This document shows positions 6,864 through 13,520 of a stretch of DNA of 26,804 nt, piece after piece. The notes beneath the pieces are model-generated. The model saw only the letters and a list, made by a program, of their open reading frames with translations, had not been told where the DNA came from and ran no database searches. The position numbers were made by a program, and so were the translations under genes. Source of the DNA: Candidatus Shapirobacteria bacterium (GTDB lineage Bacteria; Patescibacteria; Microgenomatia; UBA12405). Location: assembly GCA_028710865.1 (NCBI GenBank), contig JAQTUF010000007.1, positions 1 through 26,804 on the forward strand. The letters run 5' to 3'. Position 1 is the first letter of the stretch. The number at the start of each line of letters is the position of its first letter.

Positions 6864-7099
6864 ATACTAAAATGTTTTTTGGCAAAAGCTCTTCCTGAAC
6901 CAGTTTTTAAGTATTTTTCAAAATTAAAAGCGATATATTTATCTTTAAAACCAAAATAACAATATAAAATTATTGGAAGTCTATGTTTTGTAGCATTTAC
7001 ATATCCTTTTTTATGTCTTTCAATTCTTTCTTTAAGATTATTAGTACAACCAACATAAAACCCATTATCGCTACATTTTAAAACATAAATCCAATACAT
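6860..7099 (-). CDS. GIY-YIG nuclease domain protein (UPF0213/YhbQ-like)
   Basis: A 79-aa single-domain GIY-YIG protein. It begins MYWIYVLKCSDNGFYVG, with the two Tyr motifs (YVL and YVG). It continues with the catalytic Arg region (LKERIERH), the conserved Glu in FNFEKYLK, and the family-typical end KTGSGRAFAKKH. Such stand-alone proteins occur widely; their biological role is largely unknown and they are often misannotated as UvrC fragments. The stop codon overlaps that of smpB by 3 nt. The gene lies downstream of tmRNA on the same strand, behind a weak terminator, and has its own -10 element. Confidence 0.88.
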   Translation of the reverse strand: MYWIYVLKCSDNGFYVGCTNNLKERIERHKKGYVNATKHRLPIILYCYFGFKDKYIAFNFEKYLKTGSGRAFAKKHFSI

Positions 7100-7105
7100 A
7101 TGTAA

Positions 7106-7111
7106 ATATTA
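7106..7111 (-). promoter_or_regulatory. -10 element TAATAT within an inverted repeat, leaderless
   Basis: TAATAT (minus strand) ends 6 nt before the ATG at 7099. It is the centre of the inverted repeat ATGTAA (7100-7105) / TTACAT (7112-7117). This symmetry could be an operator covering the promoter, or chance in AT-rich DNA. Confidence 0.5.
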
Positions 7112-7133
7112 TTACATATTCTATTGGATATTT

Positions 7134-7153
7134 AAAAAAGTGGACTACACCAC
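7134..7153 (-). terminator. Possible intrinsic terminator downstream of tmRNA
   Basis: On the minus strand GTGG-TGTAGT-CCAC is followed by six Ts (7134-7139). The stem is only 4 bp, so it is weak, but it lies in the expected place between tmRNA and the next gene. Confidence 0.4.
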
Positions 7154-7180
7154 GCTGTAAATTTATTGAAAACGGACCGT

Positions 7181-7244
7181 GTCTCGCCGTAATCGAGAAA
7201 GTGGCAAATGCGAATTCCGACTTCGCATGAAGCTACGTCGAGAC
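7181..7244 (-). other. GC-rich structured spacer in the tmRNA 3' trailer
   Basis: A GC-rich patch lies between the mature tmRNA 3' end and its terminator. A 7-bp hairpin (7208-7214 with 7222-7228, ATGCGAA/TTCGCAT) can be enclosed by a 6-bp helix (7181-7186 with 7239-7244, GTCTCG/CGAGAC). The left arm can instead pair locally with 7194-7198. The two folds exclude each other. It may be a processing signal or a small repeat element. Confidence 0.45.
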
Positions 7245-7249
7245 GAAGG

Positions 7250-7675
7250 CGGAGATGCCAGGTATTGAGCCCAGGTCCGAAAGCAGACTGTAAAAAACCT
7301 CTACAAGCTTATATGATTTTCTCCTACACTTCCAACAGCTAAAATCAGAAAAAAGCGCTGAAATGTCGATTGGTGGAAGCATTACCTTCCTTTTAAATTT
7401 TTAGAAAATCGAGATTCTAAAAACAGCATTCCGATTTAATTGACACCGATCAGTTTCCTTCGGAATAGAAAACCAAACGATGAGTCTCTTAGCAAACAGC
7501 CAAAGCTGGTTGATAAGAAGTACCGATTGCATTACCTAAATAGGCTTTGAAATTGGTAGCTAACTGGCTGAGTTTATTTTCAGCATTATTGTTTTGACCC
7601 TGTTTAACGACTCAACTGATCAAAGTCGGCTTGCAGTTTTTTAAAGTTCGTACTCCGTCGATGCATTACATCTCC
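7250..7675 (-). ncRNA. ssrA: Transfer-messenger RNA (tmRNA)
   Basis: A one-piece tmRNA of about 426 nt. The 5' acceptor strand GGAGATG (7669-7675) pairs with 3' CATCTCC (7251-7257). It is followed by the conserved GCATCGACGG, and the 3' part has a T-arm with loop CTCAATA. The 3' CCA is not encoded (GCCT follows). PK1 is clear: AACTG/CAGTT interleaved with CGACT/AGTCG. Next comes an open tag reading frame ending PALAVC then TAA, with the stop in the loop of a helix closed by AACCA/TGGTT. Further stems (ATTCCGA/TCGGAAT, TTTTTAGAA/TTCTAAAAA, GGAAG/CTTCC) match PK2-PK4. If the resume codon is GGT shortly after PK1, the tag is 35 residues, beginning GQNNAENK. tmRNA rescues stalled ribosomes together with SmpB, encoded nearby. 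Confidence 0.93.
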
Positions 7676-7684
7676 AGTGCGACC

Positions 7685-7713
7685 ATTATATCAATTTTTG
7701 GCTTATTTTACAA
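7685..7713 (-). promoter_or_regulatory. tmRNA promoter (-35 TTGTAA, extended -10 TGATATAAT)
   Basis: On the minus strand TTGTAA (7708-7713), a 17-bp spacer and TATAAT (7685-7690) preceded by TGA form a full sigma70-type promoter. The -10 ends 9 nt before the mature 5' end of tmRNA. Unlike most protein genes here it has a reasonable -35. Confidence 0.8.
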
Positions 7714-7717
7714 GTTT

Positions 7718-8701
7718 TTATGAATAAAGTTCACTTTTCAATCTAGAGATTGCTGTCAGTAGTAATATACTAGCTCCAATCATAAATACCTCACTAAATT
7801 GTTCAAAATATAATTTAATCACTGATGCTAAAAATATATTAATAATCAATCCTAATTGAAAAAATCTCAGTCCATTAGCCCTCTTTTTTCGGACTATTTT
7901 ATAGATACCAGCCAAAAACATAATTGCTACCATTGCATCAAATATTATTTTTAAAATAATCATATAAATATCTGCTTTTGATAAAAAATCATAACTACTA
8001 TAAATATTTTTTATTGCTTCCAATCTTTGTGAATTACTTAGAATTTGATAAATTTCTCTAATTCTTTCTATTGCCCATACTCCTGCAAAAGTCCCCAATG
8101 TTACCAATATAAATTTCCTTTTAAAAATTTTATTATAAGAATAAAAACCTGTTTTTGCTAATAATTTTTTCCAAAACTTCTCTTGACTATTGTCTTCTTT
8201 TTTACCCATTATTTTTTTTATTTTCATAGCCAACTCTTTTTGGGTAGTACTATCTTTTTCCTCAACAACATCTTCTAACTGATCAATTATTGGAGTCAAA
8301 AAATTTTTATTTTTATTCTTTTGTTTATCAATCCGACGATAAATCAAAAATAAAAATATAAATGATATATATATAAAAATAATTGCTGGTTGAAACCAAT
8401 AATCATTATTTTTAGTTAAATATTTACCTATTTCATCAATAAAAAGTCCCCAACCAATACCGATTATTATTGCTGATATTTGTCTGTTTTTTTCTCCATA
8501 ATTAGTCAATAAAAAGATAGCTCCCAATATCATAAATAAACCACCCCAAAGTACATGAGCAATATGCCATACTCCAAAACTAATTGTTGGCCAATTAAAT
8601 ATTTGTAATACAAACCTAGTTACCAACAATGTCAACAAAGCCGAAATCATTAGGGTTAATATTAATTCGGACGCATTATTTCTTTTTACCGACTTAGTCA
8701 T
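7718..8701 (-). CDS. Multi-pass membrane protein, unknown function
   Basis: A 327-aa protein with about eight hydrophobic segments in two groups: roughly residues 13-34, 43-64, 73-91, 103-122, and after a charged cytoplasmic-type loop (about 125-190, with two Lys/Glu-rich stretches) 197-213, 245-268, 276-297 and 300-318. The first half carries WHIAHVLWGG and GWGLFIDEIGKYLTKNNDYW, motifs that look conserved and contain His, Asp and Glu within or near membrane segments. I do not recognise a characterised family. It is divergent from comF, both with leaderless promoters; the tmRNA promoter begins just beyond its stop codon. Confidence 0.7.
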   Translation of the reverse strand: MTKSVKRNNASELILTLMISALLTLLVTRFVLQIFNWPTISFGVWHIAHVLWGGLFMILGAIFLLTNYGEKNRQISAIIIGIGWGLFIDEIGKYLTKNNDYWFQPAIIFIYISFIFLFLIYRRIDKQKNKNKNFLTPIIDQLEDVVEEKDSTTQKELAMKIKKIMGKKEDNSQEKFWKKLLAKTGFYSYNKIFKRKFILVTLGTFAGVWAIERIREIYQILSNSQRLEAIKNIYSSYDFLSKADIYMIILKIIFDAMVAIMFLAGIYKIVRKKRANGLRFFQLGLIINIFLASVIKLYFEQFSEVFMIGASILLLTAISRLKSELYS

Positions 8702-8708
8702 TATTAAT

Positions 8709-8714
8709 ATTTTA
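8709..8714 (-). promoter_or_regulatory. -10 element TAAAAT, leaderless
   Basis: TAAAAT on the minus strand ends 7 nt before the ATG at 8701. It faces away from the comF promoter 30 bp to the right. Confidence 0.55.
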
Positions 8715-8743
8715 CCTTAATTAGACATTAGACATCAGAAATT

Positions 8744-8749
8744 TATAAT
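8744..8749 (+). promoter_or_regulatory. -10 element TATAAT, leaderless, for comF
   Basis: TATAAT ends 6 nt before the comF ATG at 8756. No Shine-Dalgarno sequence is present. Confidence 0.65.
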
Positions 8750-8755
8750 TAATTT

Positions 8756-9403
8756 ATGTCATTAATTTTAGACTTACTATTTCCCAAATTTTGTCTCCAA
8801 TGTCATAAACCAGGATCATATTTTTGTTCTGATTGTTTTAATCAACAAATTATTAACTCTCCTAAAATTTCTTCATCAAATTCAAATTATGAAGGTTCTT
8901 TGAGTGTTTTTAAATATAATTCATTAATTAGAAGCTTAATTACTGAAATTAAATATGGTTTTGTTACTGACATTATCAATCCTTTTGTTGATATTTCTGT
9001 TTTTATTATCAAAAATAATTTTCCTCATATTTTAAATTATTGGCGTCAAAATAATTTTGTCATCGTTCCTATTCCACTTCATCATTACCGCCAAAATTGG
9101 CGTGGCTTTAACCAATCAGTTTTAATTGGCCAACTTTTGGCCTCTAAATTAGGTTTAAGCTTTTCTAATCAAATTATATATCGAACCAAAAATACTCATA
9201 TTCAAGCCAAATTAGCCAATAGGCAAGATAAAAAAATAAATTTGGAAAATGCTTTTATTTGCTCCAATCAATCTATTCCTAAAAATATAATTCTTTTTGA
9301 TGATGTTTCCACTACTTTTTCTACCCTAAAATCAGCCTATTCGACAATTTCTAGCTACGATGCCCCAACTCATTGTTGGTTTCTAACCCTGGCTGGTTCG
9401 TAA
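8756..9403 (+). CDS. comF: ComF family phosphoribosyltransferase-like protein
   Basis: A 215-aa protein. An N-terminal four-cysteine zinc motif (C13, C16, C24, C27 in CLQCHKPGSYFCSDC) is followed by the ComF core: LITEIKYGF, VPIPLHHYRQNWRGFNQS, and the PRPP-type loop ILFDDVSTTFST (about 177-188). The usual loop Gly (DDxxTTGxT) is Phe here. ComF is needed for DNA uptake in competent bacteria, probably acting at the inner face of the membrane, and competence genes are common in CPR. The last 53 nt overlap antisense with the 3' end of the SPFH gene. The ComF C-terminus looks normal (FLTLAGS), so the overlap comes from the other gene's longer tail. Confidence 0.9.
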   Translation: MSLILDLLFPKFCLQCHKPGSYFCSDCFNQQIINSPKISSSNSNYEGSLSVFKYNSLIRSLITEIKYGFVTDIINPFVDISVFIIKNNFPHILNYWRQNNFVIVPIPLHHYRQNWRGFNQSVLIGQLLASKLGLSFSNQIIYRTKNTHIQAKLANRQDKKINLENAFICSNQSIPKNIILFDDVSTTFSTLKSAYSTISSYDAPTHCWFLTLAGS

Positions 9404-10070
9404 TTAATCTTTGATTCTTAATTTCTTCAGCAGTTTTTGGCCCTGAATTTTCTATTACTTTTTCTCCAGGTTTTAAAAATACTTCAGTATCAGTTACTTG
9501 CCATCCTTCTATTGGTGTTAATGAACTCAGGTAAAAGTTTTCTACATGAAGTCCATGACTTGACAATGATTTTCTCAATTCCTCAGTCACTTCATCTTCA
9601 ATAATGCTTCTGTCAGTTGATAATGCTTTAACTAATGTATGATCAGTCAACACCTTTCTAATTCGACTTCTAGTTACTGGTCTGACTACTTTGGATACAA
9701 AATTTTCTCCAATCGTCTGCCAAATTTCTGGTAATCTTTCTGTATCTAATTTTATTAACACTGTTGCTTCTACTGCCACAAATTTATTATCGCCAGTAAC
9801 CGCGTTTATAACTTCATCACCCATTATTTCTTTATTATCCTTAAGGAGAATATCTTTAGCTATTGTATATTCAATCAATTGGGCATTAAAAAGTTTTACC
9901 CGATGAATTATTGGTACTTTGAAATGCATTCCCGGATACCAAACATTCTTTAAAACTCCTCTAAAAACACTGTAAATACAGCCCACATGACCTGGGGGAA
10001 TAGTTACAATAAAACCACCAACCACTTCATCAACCAAAAGAGATACCAATAAATTATCTATAGAAGCCAT
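9351..10070 (-). CDS. SPFH/Band 7 (prohibitin-like) protein
   Basis: A 239-aa protein. After a moderately hydrophobic N-terminus (LLVSLLVDEVVGGFIVTIPPG) comes a Band 7 domain: GHVGCIYSVFRGVLKNVWYPGMHFKVPIIHRVKLFNAQL, then the VEATVLIKLDTERLPEIWQTIG and RKVLTDHTLVKALSTDRSII helix regions, and GLHVENFYLSSLTPIE. SPFH proteins form membrane-associated rings that scaffold or regulate proteases and other membrane proteins. There is no strong long TM helix, so membrane attachment may be peripheral. The gene is third in the run solute-binding protein, tpiA, SPFH and also has its own extended -10 inside the end of tpiA. The C-terminal tail runs 53 nt into comF on the other strand. Confidence 0.88.
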   Translation of the reverse strand: MASIDNLLVSLLVDEVVGGFIVTIPPGHVGCIYSVFRGVLKNVWYPGMHFKVPIIHRVKLFNAQLIEYTIAKDILLKDNKEIMGDEVINAVTGDNKFVAVEATVLIKLDTERLPEIWQTIGENFVSKVVRPVTRSRIRKVLTDHTLVKALSTDRSIIEDEVTEELRKSLSSHGLHVENFYLSSLTPIEGWQVTDTEVFLKPGEKVIENSGPKTAEEIKNQRLITNQPGLETNNELGHRS

Positions 10071-10073
10071 ATA

Positions 10074-10742
10074 TTAAGAATTATAACAAGAATCTCCAAA
10101 AACTTCTGCTAATTTCATTAATTCCTTTTCCGGATTTTTTGCTTTTACTATAAAAGACGAAATTAATACTCCTTTAGCTCCCATTTTTAGGGAAATTTCT
10201 ACATCTTTAGTTGAATGAATTCCTGCCCCTACTAGTATTGGAATATTTTTATAAAATTTTACTATTTTATTAATTACTTCTGATTTTTCTGAAGCTACTG
10301 ATTTATCAATACTTCCAATTAAACTCTTTGGTTCATAAGCAATAAAATCAGGTTTTATATTTTTTGCCCAAGTTTGAGTTTGGCCGAAACTACCAATACA
10401 TACCACCGATTTAAATTTTTTTGGCCACATCTTTAACATCTTTTTTAAAGTTCCAGGGCGTATTCTGTGTTCCGAGTGATTTAAAATTGTTCCTTCAATT
10501 TCTAATTCTTTTGCCTTAAGAGGAGAAACGAATCCTGACCCTGCTCCTTCAAAAATAGGATCTACATTTTGCAAAAAAACTTCTATACCTAATTTCTTTT
10601 TAATTTCAATTGCATCCAAAGCCGATACTGCTGGAATTATTTTTATATTTGATCTTTTGGTTACTTTTTGACAAATTTCCGCCAATTTTAAAGCCCCATC
10701 TCCAAAAGTTTCCTTATAATTTTTAAAATTTACTATTATCAT
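10074..10742 (-). CDS. tpiA: Triosephosphate isomerase, archaeal-type
   Basis: A 222-aa protein, the short archaeal-type length (bacterial enzymes are about 250). It interconverts dihydroxyacetone phosphate and glyceraldehyde 3-phosphate. N5 and K7 in VNFKNY, catalytic H89 in LNHSEHR, and catalytic E137 in AYEPKSLIGS are all present; GAGI (172-175) and GVLISS (191-196) fit the phosphate-binding end. NHSEHR and AYEPxxLIG are the archaeal signatures; bacteria have GHSERR and AYEPVWAIGTG. The ATG overlaps the stop of the solute-binding protein gene (ATGA), so translation is coupled. Confidence 0.93.
   Translation of the reverse strand: MIIVNFKNYKETFGDGALKLAEICQKVTKRSNIKIIPAVSALDAIEIKKKLGIEVFLQNVDPIFEGAGSGFVSPLKAKELEIEGTILNHSEHRIRPGTLKKMLKMWPKKFKSVVCIGSFGQTQTWAKNIKPDFIAYEPKSLIGSIDKSVASEKSEVINKIVKFYKNIPILVGAGIHSTKDVEISLKMGAKGVLISSFIVKAKNPEKELMKLAEVFGDSCYNS
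10080..10088 (-). promoter_or_regulatory. Extended -10 (TGTTATAAT) for SPFH gene
   Basis: A perfect extended -10 on the minus strand lies in the last codons of tpiA and ends 9 nt before the SPFH ATG at 10070, giving a leader of about 2 nt. It suggests the SPFH gene can also be expressed independently. Confidence 0.6.
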
Positions 10743-12235
10743 CTTTTTAATTTATATTTATTTTGTGTTTGACTAACTCCGTTTTTCAAAGTTTCCATTA
10801 TCCCTTCTAAATCACCTCCATTCAATATTGAGTTTACTGCATCCCCAAAATATTTTTGCATATCACTATTAACTCCACTATCATCAGTTTCTGAAGCTAA
10901 ATACCAACTAGTCGCCTTGTCTGCCCCTGTTACAAAAGGTGTAATTTTCCAATTATCACTTACTTTTGCCATCATACTTTTTCGGGGATATATTTCTCCA
11001 AAATCTCTAACTTGTGAACTAGCTGCATACATTGTCATTAACCCTTCTTTTGACGATAAATATTCTAAAAATTTCCAAGCTTCTGGCTGATATTTACTTT
11101 TGGAATTTACTCCTTCAGTCCAATAAGTTGCCCAATTAATATTTGTTAATTTAGTTTCATCAGTACTTGTGCCATTTTCTCCCAATACTGGTAATTGAGG
11201 CATTGCTGTTATTCCAAAATTTAAATTTTTATTTAAGTTTTGAATATCAAAAATCCTCCATGATGGCCCAATATAAAAAGCTAATTTTCCGTTAGCAAAA
11301 AGCTGAGTCGAATTTGGCATTGTTTCATCCCAGACCTTATCCTTAGATACAAAGGAAGTATAAAAAGACAATACATCCTTTAAGTTTTCATAGTTACTAC
11401 TATTATTTTTTGATAAATCTATCCCATTTTGCTTCATCATTAGTCCAACAATATCACTCCAACTATCTACATTGTCCGTTGTTCCTAAAGCAACTCCACT
11501 CACTTTAATTTTTCCATTACTGTCTTTATTAGTTAATTTAATTGCTGTTTCCTCCAAATCCCACCAAGTTTTAGGTAGTTCTACTTTAGCTGTTTCTATT
11601 AAGTCCTTATTATAAAAAAGAGCTAATCCATCATACATCAATGGAATTGATAAATAATTACCGTTTTCTTTCAAATCAGTTTTATAAATATCAAAAAAAT
11701 CACTTTCTAAACCTATATTCTCTACCGTTTTTACAGGTACATTTGCTAAATAATCTCTAAACATTGGCAACCAAGTATTGTGAATTCTAAAAACATCTAC
11801 TGTTTCTACATTATTGTCTCCAGTTTTTGTTAATCTACCAATTAATCTGCTTCGATAATCACTTATTTGGTTTCTTTTATAATTTATTTTTATATTTGGA
11901 TTTTTAGCTTCAAATTCAGCAATTACCCCATTCATCACGTTTTCTTCTTCCCACAAACCCCAATAATTTAAAGTCACTATTCCGCTTTTATTTTTTCCGC
12001 TTAATAAAAAAAATATCAAACTAATTATTAAAACTAATCCTACTACAATTCCACCTATAATTAACATTTTTTTTTGACTAATTCCTTTTTTAATTGGTTG
12101 CTTATCAATAGGTATCACCTCTGTCGGTAGGGTTGTTCTTGCTTCCACTGACTCTGTCATTGGTTTTTCATCCACTATTTTTTCATTATTTATTTCCCTT
12201 GGTGGTAGCGGTGACTTTATTTCTTCTAATTCCAT
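10739..12235 (-). CDS. Membrane-anchored extracellular solute-binding protein (family 1)
   Basis: A 498-aa protein. An acidic/proline-rich N-terminus of about 55 residues precedes one TM helix (about 54-78, KKMLIIGGIVVGLVLIISLI), then a family 1 periplasmic-binding-protein fold: VTLNYWGLWEEENVMNGVIAEF, INYKRN, VDVFRIHNTWLPMF, PLMYDGLALFYNKDLIE, ANGKLAFYIGPSWRI, and AWKFLEYLSSKEGLMTMYA. Such proteins normally capture sugars or similar solutes for ABC importers. Here it is held by an N-terminal TM anchor rather than a lipobox, and no permease or ATPase gene is adjacent. It heads an operon with tpiA and the SPFH gene. Confidence 0.88.
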   Translation of the reverse strand: MELEEIKSPLPPREINNEKIVDEKPMTESVEARTTLPTEVIPIDKQPIKKGISQKKMLIIGGIVVGLVLIISLIFFLLSGKNKSGIVTLNYWGLWEEENVMNGVIAEFEAKNPNIKINYKRNQISDYRSRLIGRLTKTGDNNVETVDVFRIHNTWLPMFRDYLANVPVKTVENIGLESDFFDIYKTDLKENGNYLSIPLMYDGLALFYNKDLIETAKVELPKTWWDLEETAIKLTNKDSNGKIKVSGVALGTTDNVDSWSDIVGLMMKQNGIDLSKNNSSNYENLKDVLSFYTSFVSKDKVWDETMPNSTQLFANGKLAFYIGPSWRIFDIQNLNKNLNFGITAMPQLPVLGENGTSTDETKLTNINWATYWTEGVNSKSKYQPEAWKFLEYLSSKEGLMTMYAASSQVRDFGEIYPRKSMMAKVSDNWKITPFVTGADKATSWYLASETDDSGVNSDMQKYFGDAVNSILNGGDLEGIMETLKNGVSQTQNKYKLKR

Positions 12236-12241
12236 ACCAAT

Positions 12242-12247
12242 ATCATA
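12242..12247 (-). promoter_or_regulatory. -10 element TATGAT, leaderless
   Basis: TATGAT on the minus strand ends 6 nt before the ATG at 12235. It is divergent from the ZIP promoter 38 bp away. Confidence 0.5.
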
Positions 12248-12284
12248 ACTAAATTCTGCTCTTCTAGCCAGCTTTTATTTTTCT

Positions 12285-12293
12285 TGATAAACT
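12285..12293 (+). promoter_or_regulatory. Extended -10 (TGATAAACT), leaderless
   Basis: TGATAAACT ends 6 nt before the ATG at 12300 of the ZIP transporter. Confidence 0.6.
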
Positions 12294-12299
12294 TGGCCT

Positions 12300-13046
12300 A
12301 TGTCACCTTTAGTTAATTCACTATTGTCTACTTTTATTGTCAGTCTAATTTCTTTTTTGGGTATTCTATTTATTTTTATAAAACCAAAAACCCTTTCTAG
12401 AATTACCCTGTTTTTAGTCAGTTTTGCTATTGGTAGCCTTTTAGGTGATGCTTTTATTCATCTTATTCCTGAATCTTTTAAACAATTTAATTTTAGTTTA
12501 TTATCATCACTTCTAATTCTTAGTGGTATTATTCTTTTTTTTATTCTGGAAAAATTTATTCATTGGCATCATTGCCACCAACCTCAACTTCATCAATTTC
12601 ATCATGTTGTTTCTCTAAATTTAATTGGTGATAGTGTTCATAATTTTATTGATGGAGCTCTAATTGCGGCTAGTTTCAACGTTAGTTTTTTTGTTGGTTT
12701 AACCACTTCCTTAGCTGTTATCTTACATGAAATTCCACAAGAAATAGGTGATTTTGGTATTTTTATTCATCACGGTATTCTTCCTAAGAAAGCTCTTTTT
12801 TACAATTTTTTATCAGCCTTGACTAGTCTTTTAGGTGTTGCTTTTGTTTTTATTGTTGGTTCTAATCTCTCTAATTTTTCTAACTTTTTAATCCCTATTA
12901 CTGCTGGGGGATTTATTTATTTAGCAGCTACTGATCTGATTCCCGAACTTCATCGCCACAATACCAAAGTTATTAATTCCCTTATTCAGCTTGTTTTTAT
13001 CATTCTTGGTATTGCTCTTATGTCTTTATTAATTTTTTTAGAATAG
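12300..13046 (+). CDS. ZIP family metal (zinc/iron) transporter
   Basis: A 248-aa membrane protein with about eight TM helices. Signature helices IV and V are clear: SVHNFIDGALIAASF (about 112-126) and LHEIPQEIGDFGIFIHHG (about 142-159). They supply the His, Asn, Asp and Glu ligands of the binuclear metal site. GDAFIHLIPES lies in helix II. A His-rich cytoplasmic loop, HWHHCHQPQLHQFHH (88-102), typically binds metal between helices III and IV. Zinc or another divalent metal is the likely substrate. It is a single-gene unit with its own promoter; a palindromic repeat copy follows the stop codon. Confidence 0.94.
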   Translation: MSPLVNSLLSTFIVSLISFLGILFIFIKPKTLSRITLFLVSFAIGSLLGDAFIHLIPESFKQFNFSLLSSLLILSGIILFFILEKFIHWHHCHQPQLHQFHHVVSLNLIGDSVHNFIDGALIAASFNVSFFVGLTTSLAVILHEIPQEIGDFGIFIHHGILPKKALFYNFLSALTSLLGVAFVFIVGSNLSNFSNFLIPITAGGFIYLAATDLIPELHRHNTKVINSLIQLVFIILGIALMSLLIFLE

Positions 13047-13053
13047 TTTTAGT

Positions 13054-13081
13054 CTCCCTTTTTAATGGAGGGAAGGATAGG
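13054..13081 (+). repeat. Palindromic CTCCCTTTTTAA... repeat, copy 2
   Basis: This copy matches copy 1 at 6393 through CTCCCTTTTTAA, GGAGGG and the GG-rich tail, with a mismatch in the right arm (ATGGAG). It ends about 9 bp before the -10 of rnhA, in the -35 region, as at smpB. Confidence 0.7.
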
Positions 13082-13090
13082 TTTTTCATG

Positions 13091-13096
13091 TATAAT
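13091..13096 (+). promoter_or_regulatory. -10 element TATAAT, leaderless, for rnhA
   Basis: TATAAT ends 7 nt before the ATG at 13104. It rules out an in-frame ATG at 13065, which lies upstream of the promoter and inside the repeat. Confidence 0.7.
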
Positions 13097-13103
13097 TTTT
13101 CAT

Positions 13104-13520
13104 ATGGAAATTAATATTTATACCGATGGGGGGTCTCGTGGTAATCCTGGTATTTCTGGTTATGGTTTAGTCATTTATGATCAAGACAAAAATATTCTTT
13201 ATCAAGAGTCTAAATTTTTAGGATTAAAAACTAACAATGAGGCCGAATATTTAGGTTTATTAGCCAGTCTTAAATGGATCAAAAATAATCAAAAACTATA
13301 TCAAATTAATAAAGCTAATTTCTTTTCTGATTCTCAACTTCTTATTCGTCAAATGCAAGGAAAATACAAAGTCAAAGCTCCAAATCTAAAAGATCTTTTT
13401 ATTCAATCGCTTCAATTATTAACTCAAATTAATCTTGATTGTCAGTTTAATCATATTCGTCGTGAATTTAATCTTCTCGCTGACAAATTAGCCAATCAAG
13501 CTATGGATCATTGTCGATGA
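13104..13520 (+). CDS. rnhA: Ribonuclease HI family protein
   Basis: A 138-aa protein from 13104, beginning MEINIYTDGGSRGNPGISGY, the family start. It cleaves the RNA strand of RNA-DNA hybrids. The four acidic catalytic positions are visible: Asp in YTDGG, Glu in NNEAEYLGLLASL, Asp in FFSDSQLL, and Asp in the C-terminal LADKLANQA. IRRE with a preceding His (NHIRREFN) fits the C-terminal active-site loop. It is the short form resembling archaeal/Bacillus-type RNase HI, without a long basic protrusion. Its TGA overlaps the ATG of the VanW gene. Confidence 0.93.
   Translation: MEINIYTDGGSRGNPGISGYGLVIYDQDKNILYQESKFLGLKTNNEAEYLGLLASLKWIKNNQKLYQINKANFFSDSQLLIRQMQGKYKVKAPNLKDLFIQSLQLLTQINLDCQFNHIRREFNLLADKLANQAMDHCR

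Noticed and set aside
7100..7717. RNase P RNA or a protein gene in this gap
   Set aside because: No RNase P consensus blocks are found, while tmRNA ends, PK1 and the tag frame fit clearly on the minus strand.
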